Notes: generated by a model not told the origin, from the letters alone. A DNA stretch of 64,000 nucleotides from Vibrio sp. qd031 (GCF_002100145.1 NZ_JXQD01000002.1:244061-308060), one strand, 5' to 3'; positions 19,239 to 29,530 are shown, counted from the first letter of the stretch. Numbers and translations: made by a program.

Positions 19239-20389
19239 TCAAAACTTGGTTCACTCTCAGCTTATTATTGTTCTCAAGTAATGCGATTGCGCAGCAGCTC
19301 ACCCACTACACCGCTGTTCGTGTGCAAAAAGCGCAATCACTTATGCAAAATGAGCAACACACCGAAGCAATCCAAAACCTTACGTCAGTATCGTCCAGCA
19401 ACGCATACGACAAAGCCTTTGTGGCTAGAATGTTGGGCGTTCTATATTGGCAAAATGGCCAAGTGGCGCTCGCGACAGAAAACCTAGAATCCGCCGTGTC
19501 TAGCGGGCTATTACAAGATGAAAATGCTTGGGTTACTCAGCGCATGTTGGCGGACATCTACTTATCAAAACAACAGTTTACTGAGGCGCCGCAACACTAT
19601 TACTCGCTCTTAGAGGCCATTCCCGAAACACAAACTGTGGGTGATATTTGGTTTAGAATTGCTCAAGCGCATTACCAAATTGCTGAGTGGGAGAAAGTGA
19701 TCCCAGCATCGAAGAAACATTTAGCAACCACGCCTTTGGAGCTCACCCCATCGTTGTCACTTACGCTAGGCGCCCAGATGCACCTGAAAGATTGGGACGG
19801 AGCAATCAACACTCTCAACCAATTAATAGTTCAAGAGCCCCACAAAGTGGAATGGTGGCGCCAACTGTCTGGCTTACAAATGCAAACCAATCGTCATGAT
19901 GAGGCGCTTGATACTCTTACGTTGGCTAAGCTCAATGAAATAGCTCTCACCGAGTCAGATAAGCGACTAATGGCGCAGCTCTATGTTAAACGTGGGATCC
20001 CTGAGCGCGCTGCACTGCAAATCAGTGAGCTTAACGATGCGCTGACTGATGTTCATTTGCTGGTAGAGCAAGCGACGTATTGGCAAATGGCAAAAGAGTG
20101 GCAGTTCGCCATCGATATTTGGCAAAAAGCTGCGCGGCTAGATCCCGCGTATCACTGGGAAGTATCGCAACTTTTACTTCAGCAAGGACACTTCAATGAA
20201 GCATTAGCGACCTTAAACCTTGTCGAAGGTAGAGACGAACACGTTGCTCTTGCCAAAACTCGCGCCTTCTACAAGCTTGGACAGTTCGATAACGCCATTG
20301 TTGAGGCAAAGCTTGCTAATACCATTAAGCCAACGCCCCATGCGCAAAGCTGGATAACATATTTAAGCCAACTTCGTCAGCAGGCATAA
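19235..20389 (+). CDS. TPR protein of the TonB2 cluster
   Basis: A 384-aa protein with a signal peptide (LLLFSSNAIA) and tetratricopeptide-type helical pairs throughout (for example AHYQIAEWEKVIPASKKHL; WQKAARLDPAYHWEVSQLLLQQGHFNEALATL). It overlaps tonB2 by four bases and ends the operon. It corresponds to VC1543 in V. cholerae; TPR units suggest a periplasmic scaffold for the motor. No direct role is proven. Confidence 0.85.
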   Translation: MIKTWFTLSLLLFSSNAIAQQLTHYTAVRVQKAQSLMQNEQHTEAIQNLTSVSSSNAYDKAFVARMLGVLYWQNGQVALATENLESAVSSGLLQDENAWVTQRMLADIYLSKQQFTEAPQHYYSLLEAIPETQTVGDIWFRIAQAHYQIAEWEKVIPASKKHLATTPLELTPSLSLTLGAQMHLKDWDGAINTLNQLIVQEPHKVEWWRQLSGLQMQTNRHDEALDTLTLAKLNEIALTESDKRLMAQLYVKRGIPERAALQISELNDALTDVHLLVEQATYWQMAKEWQFAIDIWQKAARLDPAYHWEVSQLLLQQGHFNEALATLNLVEGRDEHVALAKTRAFYKLGQFDNAIVEAKLANTIKPTPHAQSWITYLSQLRQQA

Positions 20390-20789
20390 CGAAGACGGTA
20401 GTTCTTGGTTCTATTGATATCAGCAGGCGCGATCTACGGTTGAAAATGTCGCCTGCAGTCATTTCCGCTCTAACACAGAACGCAACTTACCTCCATCACC
20501 TCAAGATCACAGTGATAATGCGCGAAAGTCGTATCTAACTTAGGTTTGAAGCCATTGCTCGAACTGTGGTGTTCGCGTTTATGGATGATGTGATAGTGGT
20601 AGATGGTGGCAACCGTGTTGATATGCGAAGCGTGTCAAGGGTCAGTCGCAGCGATCAAGGGGCGAAGCGCTACTTGGTCGTGATGGTTGAATTCAGTGCT
20701 TCTATTTGGATGACTTCATCATTACTTTTAAGTTGTTGGTCAGTCGCCCCCGCTAAAGGGCGACTCGATTTAACAACACCACTACGAGA
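20390..20789. other. Gap between convergent TonB and mannosylglycerate operons
   Basis: A 400-bp convergent region. It contains a 7-bp stem (GCAGGCG at 20423-20429 with CGCCTGC at 20450-20456) without a T-tail, perhaps a terminator for the TonB operon. A 75-codon frame at 20566-20793 has no start signal or family features and I do not count it as a gene. Confidence 0.6.
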
Positions 20790-21977
20790 CTAATTGTATG
20801 CGCGCGCTACAGTGCCGTTGCCTTTATAGTGGTATTGACCTGAATGACAACTGATAAAGACAGACTCACCCGCTGACAAAATAATGCTTTTGCCGCCAGC
20901 GGTTACCGTGACTTCGCCATCAACACAAAAAAGGATTTCTGCACTGCGCAGGTATTGTGCCTTACTCTCTTGAGCTGCCGATAAAATATCGAAACCAAAA
21001 TCATCAACAGGAATTGGATAACTCTTCTTGCCCTCTTTTAGCACAGGCTTAAGACGAATATCCTCTGGTTTTATTGGTTCAAATATTGTGTTGTCGATCA
21101 GTTCCTGCACATCAATGTGTTTTGGTGTGAGTCCTGCCCGAAGCACATTGTCTGAGTTGGCCATGATCTCAAGGCCAGTGCCTTGCACATACGCATGAGG
21201 AGTTTCCGCAAACAAAAACATCGCTTCACCTGGTGCAAGTTCAACAGTGTTTAGCAGAAACGGTGCAAAAAGGCCGATGTCGCCTGGGTAGTGCTTTTTG
21301 AAATCCATGCTGTATTGCATGGCTTCTCGTCCCATTGCGGTTTTGGCTGGCTTCTCAAATGCTGCGTATAACTCTTCCAAAGCCGTTTTTTTATGCTCGC
21401 CTTCCAACGACATAATGGTGGTGAAAAAAGCTTTAAGCGCGTTGCTATCTGCATGAGCTTTAAGCGTGCTTAATGCACTAGCCAACGAAGAAATTTGAAC
21501 TTCTTCAAACAGCGCAATAATGTCAGCAATTGGGCGAAATCCATTCATCGCCTTGTAGAACGTCAATGCATAGACCAACTCAGGCTTATGATTTGGATCT
21601 TTGTAATTACGGTTGGACGCATTTAGCGCAATTCCTTGGGCATTCTCACGTTCAAAGCCCAGCTCTGAGTTTTGCTTGTTTGGGTGAACTTGAATGGACA
21701 ATGGAGTTTCGGCAGCCAGTACTTTAAACAAGAAGGGTAATTCACCAAACCGTGCTGCGGTATACTCGCCCAGAACTTCAGTTTTGTTGTCGTCTATTAA
21801 ATGCGAAAGCAGCTCTCCCGATTCACTCAGTTTGGAGCATCCATTAGGGTGTGCACCCATCCATATCTCAGCTTGTGGCTGATTGTTAGGGTTGGCAATG
21901 CCAAACAGTGTTTGGATAGAGTCTATGCTGCCCCAAGCGTAGTTTTGAATGACATTATCGAGCTTAAAAAGAGACAT
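20790..21977 (-). CDS. manA: Mannose-6-phosphate isomerase, class I
   Basis: 395 aa, full length for type I PMI. Zinc-site motifs are visible: SIQVHPNKQ, then MFLFAETPHAY with the catalytic region ending in NVLRAGLTPKHID. It converts mannose-6-P to fructose-6-P in the cytoplasm. As the last gene of the operon it handles the mannose-6-P freed by the mannosidase, so the cluster feeds glycolysis directly. A second manA for other routes may exist elsewhere in the genome. Confidence 0.94.
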   Translation of the reverse strand: MSLFKLDNVIQNYAWGSIDSIQTLFGIANPNNQPQAEIWMGAHPNGCSKLSESGELLSHLIDDNKTEVLGEYTAARFGELPFLFKVLAAETPLSIQVHPNKQNSELGFERENAQGIALNASNRNYKDPNHKPELVYALTFYKAMNGFRPIADIIALFEEVQISSLASALSTLKAHADSNALKAFFTTIMSLEGEHKKTALEELYAAFEKPAKTAMGREAMQYSMDFKKHYPGDIGLFAPFLLNTVELAPGEAMFLFAETPHAYVQGTGLEIMANSDNVLRAGLTPKHIDVQELIDNTIFEPIKPEDIRLKPVLKEGKKSYPIPVDDFGFDILSAAQESKAQYLRSAEILFCVDGEVTVTAGGKSIILSAGESVFISCHSGQYHYKGNGTVARAYN

Positions 21978-21991
21978 TGCTATTTCTCACC

Positions 21992-23134
21992 TTAATCTAA
22001 AATTTTTGCGCCAAGCTTTAGCGTGGCAGCGATGTTACGAGCTGTGCGAGTAAGATTATTATTCGCTTCTTCTAATACTTGTTGTAGTGGTTGTGGCGAA
22101 CGAACCGTTCCAAAAGTACTGACGATAGTGCCATACAGTTCATCGATTTCTTGACCTAGCGATCCTGCTATACCAATGGTTGGAATGCCTTTAGATTGCG
22201 CTCTTTTGGCTATTCCAAATGGGGTTTTACCTTGTAAGGTTTGATTATCCATTTGACCTTCACCCGTTACCACAAGGTTCGCGCCATCCAACACAGTGTC
22301 TGCGTTAAGGGCGTCTAGCACCATCTCTATGCCTTGCTTGATGTGAATATTAAATATCAGTGACAGCCCCATAGGCGTACCACCAGCGGCGCCAAATCCT
22401 GGTGACAGTGTTTGATTGATAGTGGTTTGCTTAGCACTTACGGCCGCAAAGTGCGCAATGGCGTTATCCAGTGTTTTGACTAAATCTGGCGACGCGCCTT
22501 TTTGCGGTCCAAAAACATGGCTGGCACCATTTTCACCAATAAGTGGATTTGCCACATCGCACGCAACGATAAACTCCACCTCTTTGCTTCGAGGGTGAAT
22601 ACTCGACAAATCGATCTGCGCGATATCAGACAAAGCTGCACCACCAAAGGGAAGCTCATTACCATGCTGGTCGAGCAGTTTTGCGCCCATAGCTTGTGCA
22701 ATACCTGCCCCTGCGTCATTGGTTGCACTACCTCCTAGCCCAAGCAGAACCTTATTGACGCCCTGGTCCAATGCTTCTTTGATCAACTCGCCCGTTCCAT
22801 AGCTTGTGGTTATGGCTGGGTTACGTTGCTCGGGAGATATGAGATCTAATCCGGACGCCGCGGCAAATTCGATGAGCGCAGTTTGACCCTCGTCCAACAG
22901 CGCCCACTGAGCGTTGACTGGCTCGCCTAAAGGACCTGTAACTTGAGAATGTCGAACCTCGCCATCCAGCCCTTGTAGCAAGACGTCAACGGTACCTTCA
23001 CCGCCATCAGCAAGGGGTAAGTGGACATAATCAGCATGAGGAAAAACGTCCGAAAAACCGGCCTCAATACACTCACACACTTGTTTAGCAGACAGTGATT
23101 CTTTAAATGAATCGGGCGCTATTACAATCTTCAT
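21992..23134 (-). CDS. Glycerate kinase (GarK/GlxK family)
   Basis: 380 aa with MKIVIAPDSFKESLSA, LADGGEGTVDVL, GLGGSATNDAGAGIAQAMGAK and GEGQMDNQTLQGKTP, all typical of class I glycerate kinase. It phosphorylates the D-glycerate released from mannosylglycerate, normally to 2-phosphoglycerate. Its place between mannosidase and isomerase genes completes the pathway in one transcript, which the E. coli mng operon lacks. Confidence 0.93.
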   Translation of the reverse strand: MKIVIAPDSFKESLSAKQVCECIEAGFSDVFPHADYVHLPLADGGEGTVDVLLQGLDGEVRHSQVTGPLGEPVNAQWALLDEGQTALIEFAAASGLDLISPEQRNPAITTSYGTGELIKEALDQGVNKVLLGLGGSATNDAGAGIAQAMGAKLLDQHGNELPFGGAALSDIAQIDLSSIHPRSKEVEFIVACDVANPLIGENGASHVFGPQKGASPDLVKTLDNAIAHFAAVSAKQTTINQTLSPGFGAAGGTPMGLSLIFNIHIKQGIEMVLDALNADTVLDGANLVVTGEGQMDNQTLQGKTPFGIAKRAQSKGIPTIGIAGSLGQEIDELYGTIVSTFGTVRSPQPLQQVLEEANNNLTRTARNIAATLKLGAKILD

Positions 23135-23178
23135 CGTCAGTTACCTGAACCGCCCGACAATGCGGGCGGATACGTTAA

Positions 23179-25818
23179 TTAAAACTTAATTTGGAACGAT
23201 TTTGCTTGGCAAGGTTTTAGTGTACCAAAGGATTGTGAACTTTCGACTGTTTCTAAAGTGCGCTCATCCATCGTTACTTTTTCCCACGCCGTGATTGTTT
23301 GAGCAAATTCAATGCCATCTTCAATATCGCCCTGCTCTGCCGGATTATAGACGCGTACGATCAGCGCATCGTCATCTTCGGCTTTCTTAAGTACGCTGAG
23401 TACAGCGCCTTTTTGCTGTTTCTTGAGTAGCGAGTAAGTCAGCGGCTTATTTTGCTCCCCAACATTGAGCTTCATCGCATTGTACGGGATCTTGTTGTAG
23501 CATTGGATAGGCGTTACATTGTCACGTGCCTCAGCCATAATATTGGCGTCAATGTGATTGCCTGCAAAACCAAATAACGCAAATTCACAGACAATTTTGC
23601 CACGAGTCTGAGAGTCTGGCGTTGGGATCTTAATACCCGACGGACGACCCGGACGAAGAAGCAGATTCTCTTTACCCAACACCCCGACACCGCGCAGTAG
23701 CGTAAGAGCAAAAGTGTCTCGCTCTTCATTTTGCTTTGATGAAATCACTTCAAACTCGCGCAAACCATTGGTCATTAATGCCATACCACCAGTTTGATTT
23801 TCAACCGCAGCAAAGTTCATTAGCTGATACACAGGTACTGGTGCTTCTTTCCATTTTTCCTCTTCCCAAACGGCCATCGCTGGATCGTTAGTTGGACGAG
23901 TAATTAGACCAAACTGGTTATCCGCGACAACATTTTCAGACACGAATGGAGTTGGTACCAGAACACGTAAACGGTGGTCGTCGGCTTGGTTATCGAGCTC
24001 CATACGAACTTCAATGCGGCGCGAGCCTTGCTTAAGCACGACTTGACAATCTACATCGACAAAGCCATTTTGGCCCGAGCGTTCTTCGCGCTCTTGCAGG
24101 TTGGCAGGTACGTTCATACGCAGTGAAATATGAGCAACCGACTGAAATCCTTCATGTTTAATTTCTGTCTGCGCTTTAAACTCATCGGAGTAAAGCAGCC
24201 ACTCTTGACGAGACGGAGAGTAGTCATACTCATCACCATCGTCCGAACCATCTTCAACTCGCAATACTTGATCAAACGTCATCTCGGTGTCTTTATCAAA
24301 CACAGTCAGGGTGCCGTTATCATTGACATTAATGCGGTAGAACTCGTTCTCTAACAGGTACTCTTTTTGATAGGCCACTTTAACAGCGCCTTTTTCATTA
24401 CCTTGAACGTGCAATGTCGTGAAGCCCATTGCCGGTACAGAACGCTTAATTTGAATGTCGTACTCAATGAACGGGTCATAATTACCATAATGGACAATTT
24501 GACGGTCTATCTTACCTGGGTCGATGATGCGCTGATCTTGGATGAAGTACTCAACAGCATTGCCGTTGTCATCAAACAGGTTAAATTGCTCAGCACGGAT
24601 CGTAATGGTGGTGTTAATAACCTCTTCACGCTCATACGGAGAGAGGTTAAAGAAAGCAAGTTTGTCACAGCCTTCTCGCGCGGGCATGTGGTCAACGATT
24701 TTACGTTTGTAGAAGTTAATCAAGTTGGTTGCCATATCGTCCGCTAGGATATAGCGGTTGAGTATTTCGGCATGAACCTTATCGCTACAGCAGCAGCCGA
24801 TAGAATCATGAGCATGGTTCTTCATGCTCTCTTTCCACATCTTTTCAATTAGCCCGTGGTGATACTCAAAACCTAATGACCATGCAATCGATGCCAGCGG
24901 TTCAAGGATATTTACTATCTTGTTTTCTACTTCAGCGTGGATCAATTTAATGTCCATCCGTGTAGAAGATATGGTGCGGTGGACACGCATGTATTTCCCG
25001 TCATTGAATTCACCCTTGATCGTATCAAGGTTGTCACGCTCTTCACGAACACGATCAAACACTTCCTCAAAGCGGCTCATAGTAAATTCACGCTCTGGGT
25101 AAATGTCTCGTAGCTTATCCATTACCTCGAAGATGTCCTTTTGAATAGGCATCTGATCGTGACCGTTGGGTAACAGAATGTCTTTGGTAACAGACGGTTT
25201 TTCTAATACGGGGAAATATTTGTCGAGTCGAGCTCGTAATCCTGCTTCATCTTGAGGTAAGTATTTACCAATGGCGTAACCTAAAGGCAGTACTTGCGCC
25301 AATACTTCGGAACCATCATTGGATTGCCAGACAAATTCGGTTTTATCTGTTCCATGACGCTCAGAGCATCCACGCCAAAACATCGTGGTATCGATGCCGA
25401 AACCATTATAAATCATCGGCAGTTGCGAGCTCATGGAAAACGAGTCTGGCAGATAGCCAATTTTCATTGGTTCACCTAACTCAAGACAGTCTCGAAGGCC
25501 ATACATCATATTACGAACGATAGACTCACCGGACACTTGCATAGTGTCCGTTTGCGAATACCAAGGACCCACAATCAATTTACCTGCTTCAGCCAATGCT
25601 TGTACGCGCTTTTTATTCTCTGGCTTGATGGCGAAGTAATCTTCAAGAACGGCTGTCTGACCATCAAGAACGTAGTATTTGTAGTCTGGATCGCTCTCCA
25701 GACGTTGCATGATCTCTTCCATATTGTTTACAAGTAGAATGCGAGACTCTTCCGTTGTGAAATACCATTCACGATCCCAATGCATATGTGGCGTGATATG
25801 AACGCGTGATGTAATCAT
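23179..25818 (-). CDS. mngB: Mannosylglycerate hydrolase (alpha-mannosidase, GH38)
   Basis: 879 aa, the same size as E. coli MngB. The zinc-binding HMHWDREW is at residues 10-17, and the catalytic nucleophile is in [15 protein letters not shown]. It hydrolyses 2-O-(6-phospho-alpha-mannosyl)-D-glycerate in the cytoplasm to mannose-6-P and glycerate. The downstream genes use both products, and the PTS genes upstream and across the divergent promoter make the phosphorylated substrate, so context and homology agree. Confidence 0.94.
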   Translation of the reverse strand: MITSRVHITPHMHWDREWYFTTEESRILLVNNMEEIMQRLESDPDYKYYVLDGQTAVLEDYFAIKPENKKRVQALAEAGKLIVGPWYSQTDTMQVSGESIVRNMMYGLRDCLELGEPMKIGYLPDSFSMSSQLPMIYNGFGIDTTMFWRGCSERHGTDKTEFVWQSNDGSEVLAQVLPLGYAIGKYLPQDEAGLRARLDKYFPVLEKPSVTKDILLPNGHDQMPIQKDIFEVMDKLRDIYPEREFTMSRFEEVFDRVREERDNLDTIKGEFNDGKYMRVHRTISSTRMDIKLIHAEVENKIVNILEPLASIAWSLGFEYHHGLIEKMWKESMKNHAHDSIGCCCSDKVHAEILNRYILADDMATNLINFYKRKIVDHMPAREGCDKLAFFNLSPYEREEVINTTITIRAEQFNLFDDNGNAVEYFIQDQRIIDPGKIDRQIVHYGNYDPFIEYDIQIKRSVPAMGFTTLHVQGNEKGAVKVAYQKEYLLENEFYRINVNDNGTLTVFDKDTEMTFDQVLRVEDGSDDGDEYDYSPSRQEWLLYSDEFKAQTEIKHEGFQSVAHISLRMNVPANLQEREERSGQNGFVDVDCQVVLKQGSRRIEVRMELDNQADDHRLRVLVPTPFVSENVVADNQFGLITRPTNDPAMAVWEEEKWKEAPVPVYQLMNFAAVENQTGGMALMTNGLREFEVISSKQNEERDTFALTLLRGVGVLGKENLLLRPGRPSGIKIPTPDSQTRGKIVCEFALFGFAGNHIDANIMAEARDNVTPIQCYNKIPYNAMKLNVGEQNKPLTYSLLKKQQKGAVLSVLKKAEDDDALIVRVYNPAEQGDIEDGIEFAQTITAWEKVTMDERTLETVESSQSFGTLKPCQAKSFQIKF

Positions 25819-25892
25819 TATTTTTTACCTTTAAAGACGGTTGGCTGTGCGAGCTAAATTGATTGAGTGCTTTGTAGTAACCCGGCTGTTTG

Positions 25893-26456
25893 CTAGCCAA
25901 ATACTTTGGACATAAGCGAGCTCAAGAACCCTTTTTTCTCTGGGGCTGTTTCTTCAACAACTGGTTGTTGTACGACTGGCTCTGGCTGAGCTTCTGGCGC
26001 TTGCTCGTCACTCAGTAATGCAAAGATTTCTTCAACCGTGGTTGCCTTTAGAACCGCTTCACGTACGTCATCATCAACTAAGGTGCTGGTTAGTTCGGTC
26101 AGCAGCTGCATGTGAGTTGAACCCGCCTCTGCGTTTGGAATCGCGATCAAGAAGATTAGGTTTACATCCTCTTCTTCATCAATACCTTGCCATTTAAGGT
26201 CTTTGGTAAGCGTTGCAACTGCAAATGCAGCTTCTTTTACTGCATCGGTTTTACCATGAGGGACAGCAAGGCCTTCGCCGAGGGCGGTAGCGCCATGCTC
26301 TTCGCGGGCAAATACGGCTTGCAGATACTCCGCCTTGTCGTGCAGCTTACCCTGTTGATGCAATTGCTCAGCCAGAGTTTCGATAGCCGCGTCTCGGCTT
26401 TCAAAGGTTGTTTGAAGGTTGATGAGTGATGCGTTTGTAAGAGTTGTAAGATTCAT
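25893..26456 (-). CDS. PTS EIIA component (fructose/mannosylglycerate type)
   Basis: 187 aa. An EIIA-fru domain (about 5-150) has phosphorylatable His67 in GLAVPHGKTDAV. After it comes a Pro/Glu/Gln-rich linker and a short amphipathic end (KKGFLSSLMSKVFG). In E. coli MngA this domain is fused to IIBC; here it is a separate gene on the opposite strand, divergent from IIBC. The C-terminal tail is unusual and could bind membrane or partner. It is the first gene of the operon to mngB, kinase and manA. Confidence 0.9.
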   Translation of the reverse strand: MNLTTLTNASLINLQTTFESRDAAIETLAEQLHQQGKLHDKAEYLQAVFAREEHGATALGEGLAVPHGKTDAVKEAAFAVATLTKDLKWQGIDEEEDVNLIFLIAIPNAEAGSTHMQLLTELTSTLVDDDVREAVLKATTVEEIFALLSDEQAPEAQPEPVVQQPVVEETAPEKKGFLSSLMSKVFG

Positions 26457-26513
26457 AATGTTCGCCCCGTGTTCACATTGATCTGTATTGTCTGTTTAGT
26501 TGCCACCAATAAT

Positions 26514-26532
26514 ACCAATCAAATACAAATAA
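26514..26532. promoter_or_regulatory. Putative MngR operator 1
   Basis: The 19-bp segment ACCAATCAAATACAAATAA recurs with two changes at 27565-27583, in front of the IIBC gene. Both copies sit in promoter regions of the same regulon next to the GntR gene, so they are the best operator candidates. A partial inverted half (ATTTGTAT) is at 26592-26599. Confidence 0.6.
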
Positions 26533-26718
26533 ACCATGATCAATGTCTCATAAATATCACAATATGTATTACAAAGGGGTTAAATTACCCCATTTGTATC
26601 TTCATTGAATTGTTATCTGCGTAAAAATTCGTATCATCGATTGTAATGCTTATGAGCAAATGCTCGGCAATAACGGCCCTTTTAGCTTAGTAAAGCCATG
26701 TAACCTGGTGAGGATATG

Positions 26719-27462
26719 ATGACAAGATTACCCATGTATCGAAAAATTGCCGATGCGATCAGAGCAAAGATCAGCAACGGAATTTATAAGGTCGGTGAAG
26801 CCCTACCCACTGAGGCTCAACTTCGAGCAGAATTTTCGGTCAGCCGTGTTACCGTGCGCCAAGCTATAAAGTTGTTAACTGAAAATGAAGAGCTTGAGAG
26901 CATTCAAGGGAGTGGTACTTACGTTAAAGAAAGCAAAATCAACTACAACATGTACCAACAAAGTAGTTTTGCCGAGAAATGGGCGCACCTAGAAGGCGTT
27001 ACCCACAGCGATGTACTGACGTTTCAGATTCAATCCGCTTCGTTAACGATGGCAGAACAGTTAGACATTAAAGAGGGAGAGCAGGTTTTCTATGTAAAGC
27101 GTGTTCGCTTTCTTGACGATATTGCTATTGCGGTTGAAGAGACTTGGATGCCAACCAGGCTGTTTCCTGATCTTAGTTACCAAGTCATGCAAGGTTCAAA
27201 GTACACCTATATTGAGCAACAAAAAGGATTGGTGATAGATAGAAGTGAACAAGAAATTGTTCCGGTATTAGCAGCAGAAGACGTCGCTGCACTACTTGGC
27301 ATCGATCCAGAAATGCCAGTCATTGAAAAACGCACGCGCGGTTATCTCCACGACGATACCATTTTTGAATACAGTCGAAACTTTTTCACCACCAACAACT
27401 ACAGATTTACGCTCACGTCTAAACGCCAAAGCGGGACTAGCGGTTATCTAACCCAAAAATAG
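26719..27462 (+). CDS. mngR: GntR-family regulator of mannosylglycerate use (MngR-like)
   Basis: About 247 aa: GntR winged HTH (YRKIADAIRAKISNGIYKVGEALPTEAQLRAEFSVSRVTVRQAIKLL) and a UTRA ligand domain (about 85-240). E. coli MngR (FarR) is the corresponding repressor. ATG 26716 and 26719 are adjacent; the second is at better distance from GAGGAT and matches the start of the paralogue at 30824. It lies between the two divergent halves of its probable regulon. Confidence 0.88.
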   Translation: MTRLPMYRKIADAIRAKISNGIYKVGEALPTEAQLRAEFSVSRVTVRQAIKLLTENEELESIQGSGTYVKESKINYNMYQQSSFAEKWAHLEGVTHSDVLTFQIQSASLTMAEQLDIKEGEQVFYVKRVRFLDDIAIAVEETWMPTRLFPDLSYQVMQGSKYTYIEQQKGLVIDRSEQEIVPVLAAEDVAALLGIDPEMPVIEKRTRGYLHDDTIFEYSRNFFTTNNYRFTLTSKRQSGTSGYLTQK

Positions 27463-27564
27463 CGACTAAACTTAATACATTGGTCATCAAAATTAGTCAT
27501 TTATTTTCAACTAGCTAGTCTTCTCGTCTAATTTTGTATTGATTTGTTATTATAAAAAAATAAC

Positions 27565-27583
27565 ACCAATTAGATACAAATAA
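27565..27583. promoter_or_regulatory. Putative MngR operator 2
   Basis: ACCAATTAGATACAAATAA, 17 of 19 identical to the copy at 26514-26532. It lies immediately upstream of a CRP site and about 110 bp before the IIBC start. Confidence 0.6.
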
Positions 27584-27590
27584 TACAACT

Positions 27591-27606
27591 TGTGATTTTT
27601 GTCACA
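27591..27606. promoter_or_regulatory. CRP-cAMP binding site
   Basis: TGTGATTTTTGTCACA equals the CRP consensus TGTGA-N6-TCACA without mismatch. It lies about 90 bp before the IIBC start codon, suitable for activation. This predicts catabolite control of the PTS gene. Confidence 0.8.
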
Positions 27607-27694
27607 GCTAAGCAAAACAAATTGGGCGAGAATATAATCATTGAGCGGACCATATGGTGCTCAAATGACTAGAGACGACGCAAAGGAGCATCAG

Positions 27695-29320
27695 ATGAAA
27701 ATCTTAGCGATAACAGCATGTACTGCCGGTGTAGCCCACACCTATATGGCAGCCAAAAATTTAGAGAAAAAAGCAATCGCTCGCGGTTGGGAAATTAAAG
27801 TAGAAAAACAAGGCGCAAATGGCCTTGATGGAAAAATCACAGCACAAGACGTTGCTGAAGCGGATGGCATCATCTATGCGGTAGATGTTGGCGTAGTCGA
27901 AGCCGAGCGTTTTGAAGGTTTAACGTCGGTACAAGGTAAAGTCAAAGACGGCATTAAGGCTGCTGATGACATGCTGGATGCCCTAGAAGAGAAAATTAAA
28001 GCTGGTGGCTCTAAAGCAAAAGTGAGTGCTAATGCAAACAAATTTGCAGAAAAAGAAGAAAGCAACGACAACATGATCGTTAGCTTTTTAAAACTTTGGT
28101 ACAAAGGCGCTCTATCAGGCGTATCGCACATCATCCCTCTTGTTATAATTGGCGGTCTTTGTGTAGGTCTACTTAACCTATTCTTTGGCTACGATTACAC
28201 CCACCTTTATGATGAAGCGATACTGGTCGAGTACACAGGTAAAACCTATGCAGATCTTGGCATTATTAATGCGGCAGAAGGCTTAGCCAACAGTGAAATA
28301 AGTGCTATCAAAGACGAAGTATATGCCGCCATTGCGGAGCCTGAGGCCAAGGCACAATTTGAGTCTTCGTTCCAAGGCATTGCTCACTTCCTTTACTACA
28401 GTACGTTAAAAGCATTCAATCCATTGCTAATCTGTGTGCTGGCTGCGTTTACTGCCTACGGTATGGTGGGTAAGCCTGGACTGGCCCCTGGTTTTGTCGG
28501 TGGTTTCGTTGCTGTCGGTGGTAGCTTTGGTAAAATTTCCATCGTAACTGGCGGTTTCCTCGGTGGCTTGGTCGCAGGTGCTGCAGCAGCTCTGTTTGTC
28601 ATGTTGGTGCGACAAATCAAAGTCCCGCAAGTGCTTGAATCGGTGAAGATGATCATCATTACCCCACTATTGGCAGGTATTGCAACTCTACTCTTCATGT
28701 ACGCAGGTCCTGGTAAGTTCTTCGCAATGCTGAACACTGGCCTAGTGGATTGGCTAACTTCAATGGGTACAGGCAACCTACTGGTTCTTGGTTTCATTCT
28801 TGGTGCGATGGCGTGTTTCGATATGGGTGGCCCAGTCAACAAAGCCGCTTACCTATTCTGTATTGGTGTTGGTACAAGTGGTGATTTCGCAGGCGATGCA
28901 TCTATCTTCTATGCAGCCTTTACTGCGGCTAAATGTATCCCTGGTATGTCTCTTGGTATTATGTCGGTAGTCTTCAAGCGCTTCTTTGACGAAGAAGACC
29001 GCTTGGCAGGCCCCTCTACAGCCATCTTAGGTTTCTGTGGTATTACTGAAGGCGCAATCCCTTACGCTGTAAAAGATCCTATGCGTATCATCCCAGCACA
29101 CATGATTGGTGGTGGTGTTGCAGCTGCTTTGATTCTTTCTTCAAAGATCACTATTGGTACCGTCGCAGGTGGCGCAGTATTCATGCTTCCAGTTATTGGT
29201 AACCCTATGGCATGGCTTGCGTACTTCGTCATTGGTATTGCAGTCTCGATGGCACTGACTATAGGTTTAAAAATGGTCGCGCAAAACAAAGAAAAGAAGC
29301 TAGCTACCGCTAAAGCATAA
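27695..29320 (+). CDS. PTS EIIBC component (fructose/mannosylglycerate type)
   Basis: 541 aa from ATG 27695, preceded by an ideal AAAGGAG; an in-frame start at 27641 would add 18 residues in front of a normal IIB start and is rejected. The IIB domain (1-100) has phospho-Cys in MKILAITACTAGVAHTYMAA. A linker follows, then the IIC membrane domain (about 135-535) with GGPVNKAAYLF and CGITEGAIPYAVKDP, typical for fructose-type IIC. It imports and phosphorylates mannosylglycerate with the separate IIA. The domain order matches the BC part of E. coli MngA. Confidence 0.92.
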   Translation: MKILAITACTAGVAHTYMAAKNLEKKAIARGWEIKVEKQGANGLDGKITAQDVAEADGIIYAVDVGVVEAERFEGLTSVQGKVKDGIKAADDMLDALEEKIKAGGSKAKVSANANKFAEKEESNDNMIVSFLKLWYKGALSGVSHIIPLVIIGGLCVGLLNLFFGYDYTHLYDEAILVEYTGKTYADLGIINAAEGLANSEISAIKDEVYAAIAEPEAKAQFESSFQGIAHFLYYSTLKAFNPLLICVLAAFTAYGMVGKPGLAPGFVGGFVAVGGSFGKISIVTGGFLGGLVAGAAAALFVMLVRQIKVPQVLESVKMIIITPLLAGIATLLFMYAGPGKFFAMLNTGLVDWLTSMGTGNLLVLGFILGAMACFDMGGPVNKAAYLFCIGVGTSGDFAGDASIFYAAFTAAKCIPGMSLGIMSVVFKRFFDEEDRLAGPSTAILGFCGITEGAIPYAVKDPMRIIPAHMIGGGVAAALILSSKITIGTVAGGAVFMLPVIGNPMAWLAYFVIGIAVSMALTIGLKMVAQNKEKKLATAKA

Positions 29321-29345
29321 ACCGTACTTAAACTAACAACGCTCC

Positions 29346-29381
29346 AAAAACTCCAAGTATCCCCCGCTTGGAGTTTTTTTT
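29346..29381 (+). terminator. Terminator after the IIBC gene
   Basis: AACTCCAAG pairs with CTTGGAGTT around a CCCCC-containing loop and is followed by a T-run. Confidence 0.9.
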
Positions 29382-29481
29382 ATGCGTTGATTTAACCCCA
29401 GTAACCAATCGGTAGCACCAAAGCTACTAACTGGCCACACTTCACTGCGAGTGTTTTATTAAAAACCGCTCTAGATTTAGA

Positions 29482-29530
29482 CCAGTTACCAGTTACCAGT
29501 TACCAGTTACCAGTTACCAGTTACCAGTTA
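29482..29530. repeat. Seven tandem copies of CCAGTTA
   Basis: Exactly seven perfect copies of the 7-mer (49 bp). The last two copies cover the 3' end and stop codon of the minus-strand lipoprotein gene; the rest lie downstream. Because 7 is not a multiple of 3, every frame meets TAA inside the array. Confidence 0.97.

Noticed and set aside
20566..20793. 75-codon plus-strand frame between convergent operons
   Set aside because: No ribosome site, no recognisable family and low-complexity composition; probably chance.
27641..27694. Upstream ATG for the PTS IIBC gene
   Set aside because: It adds 18 residues before a canonical IIB start; ATG 27695 follows AAAGGAG.
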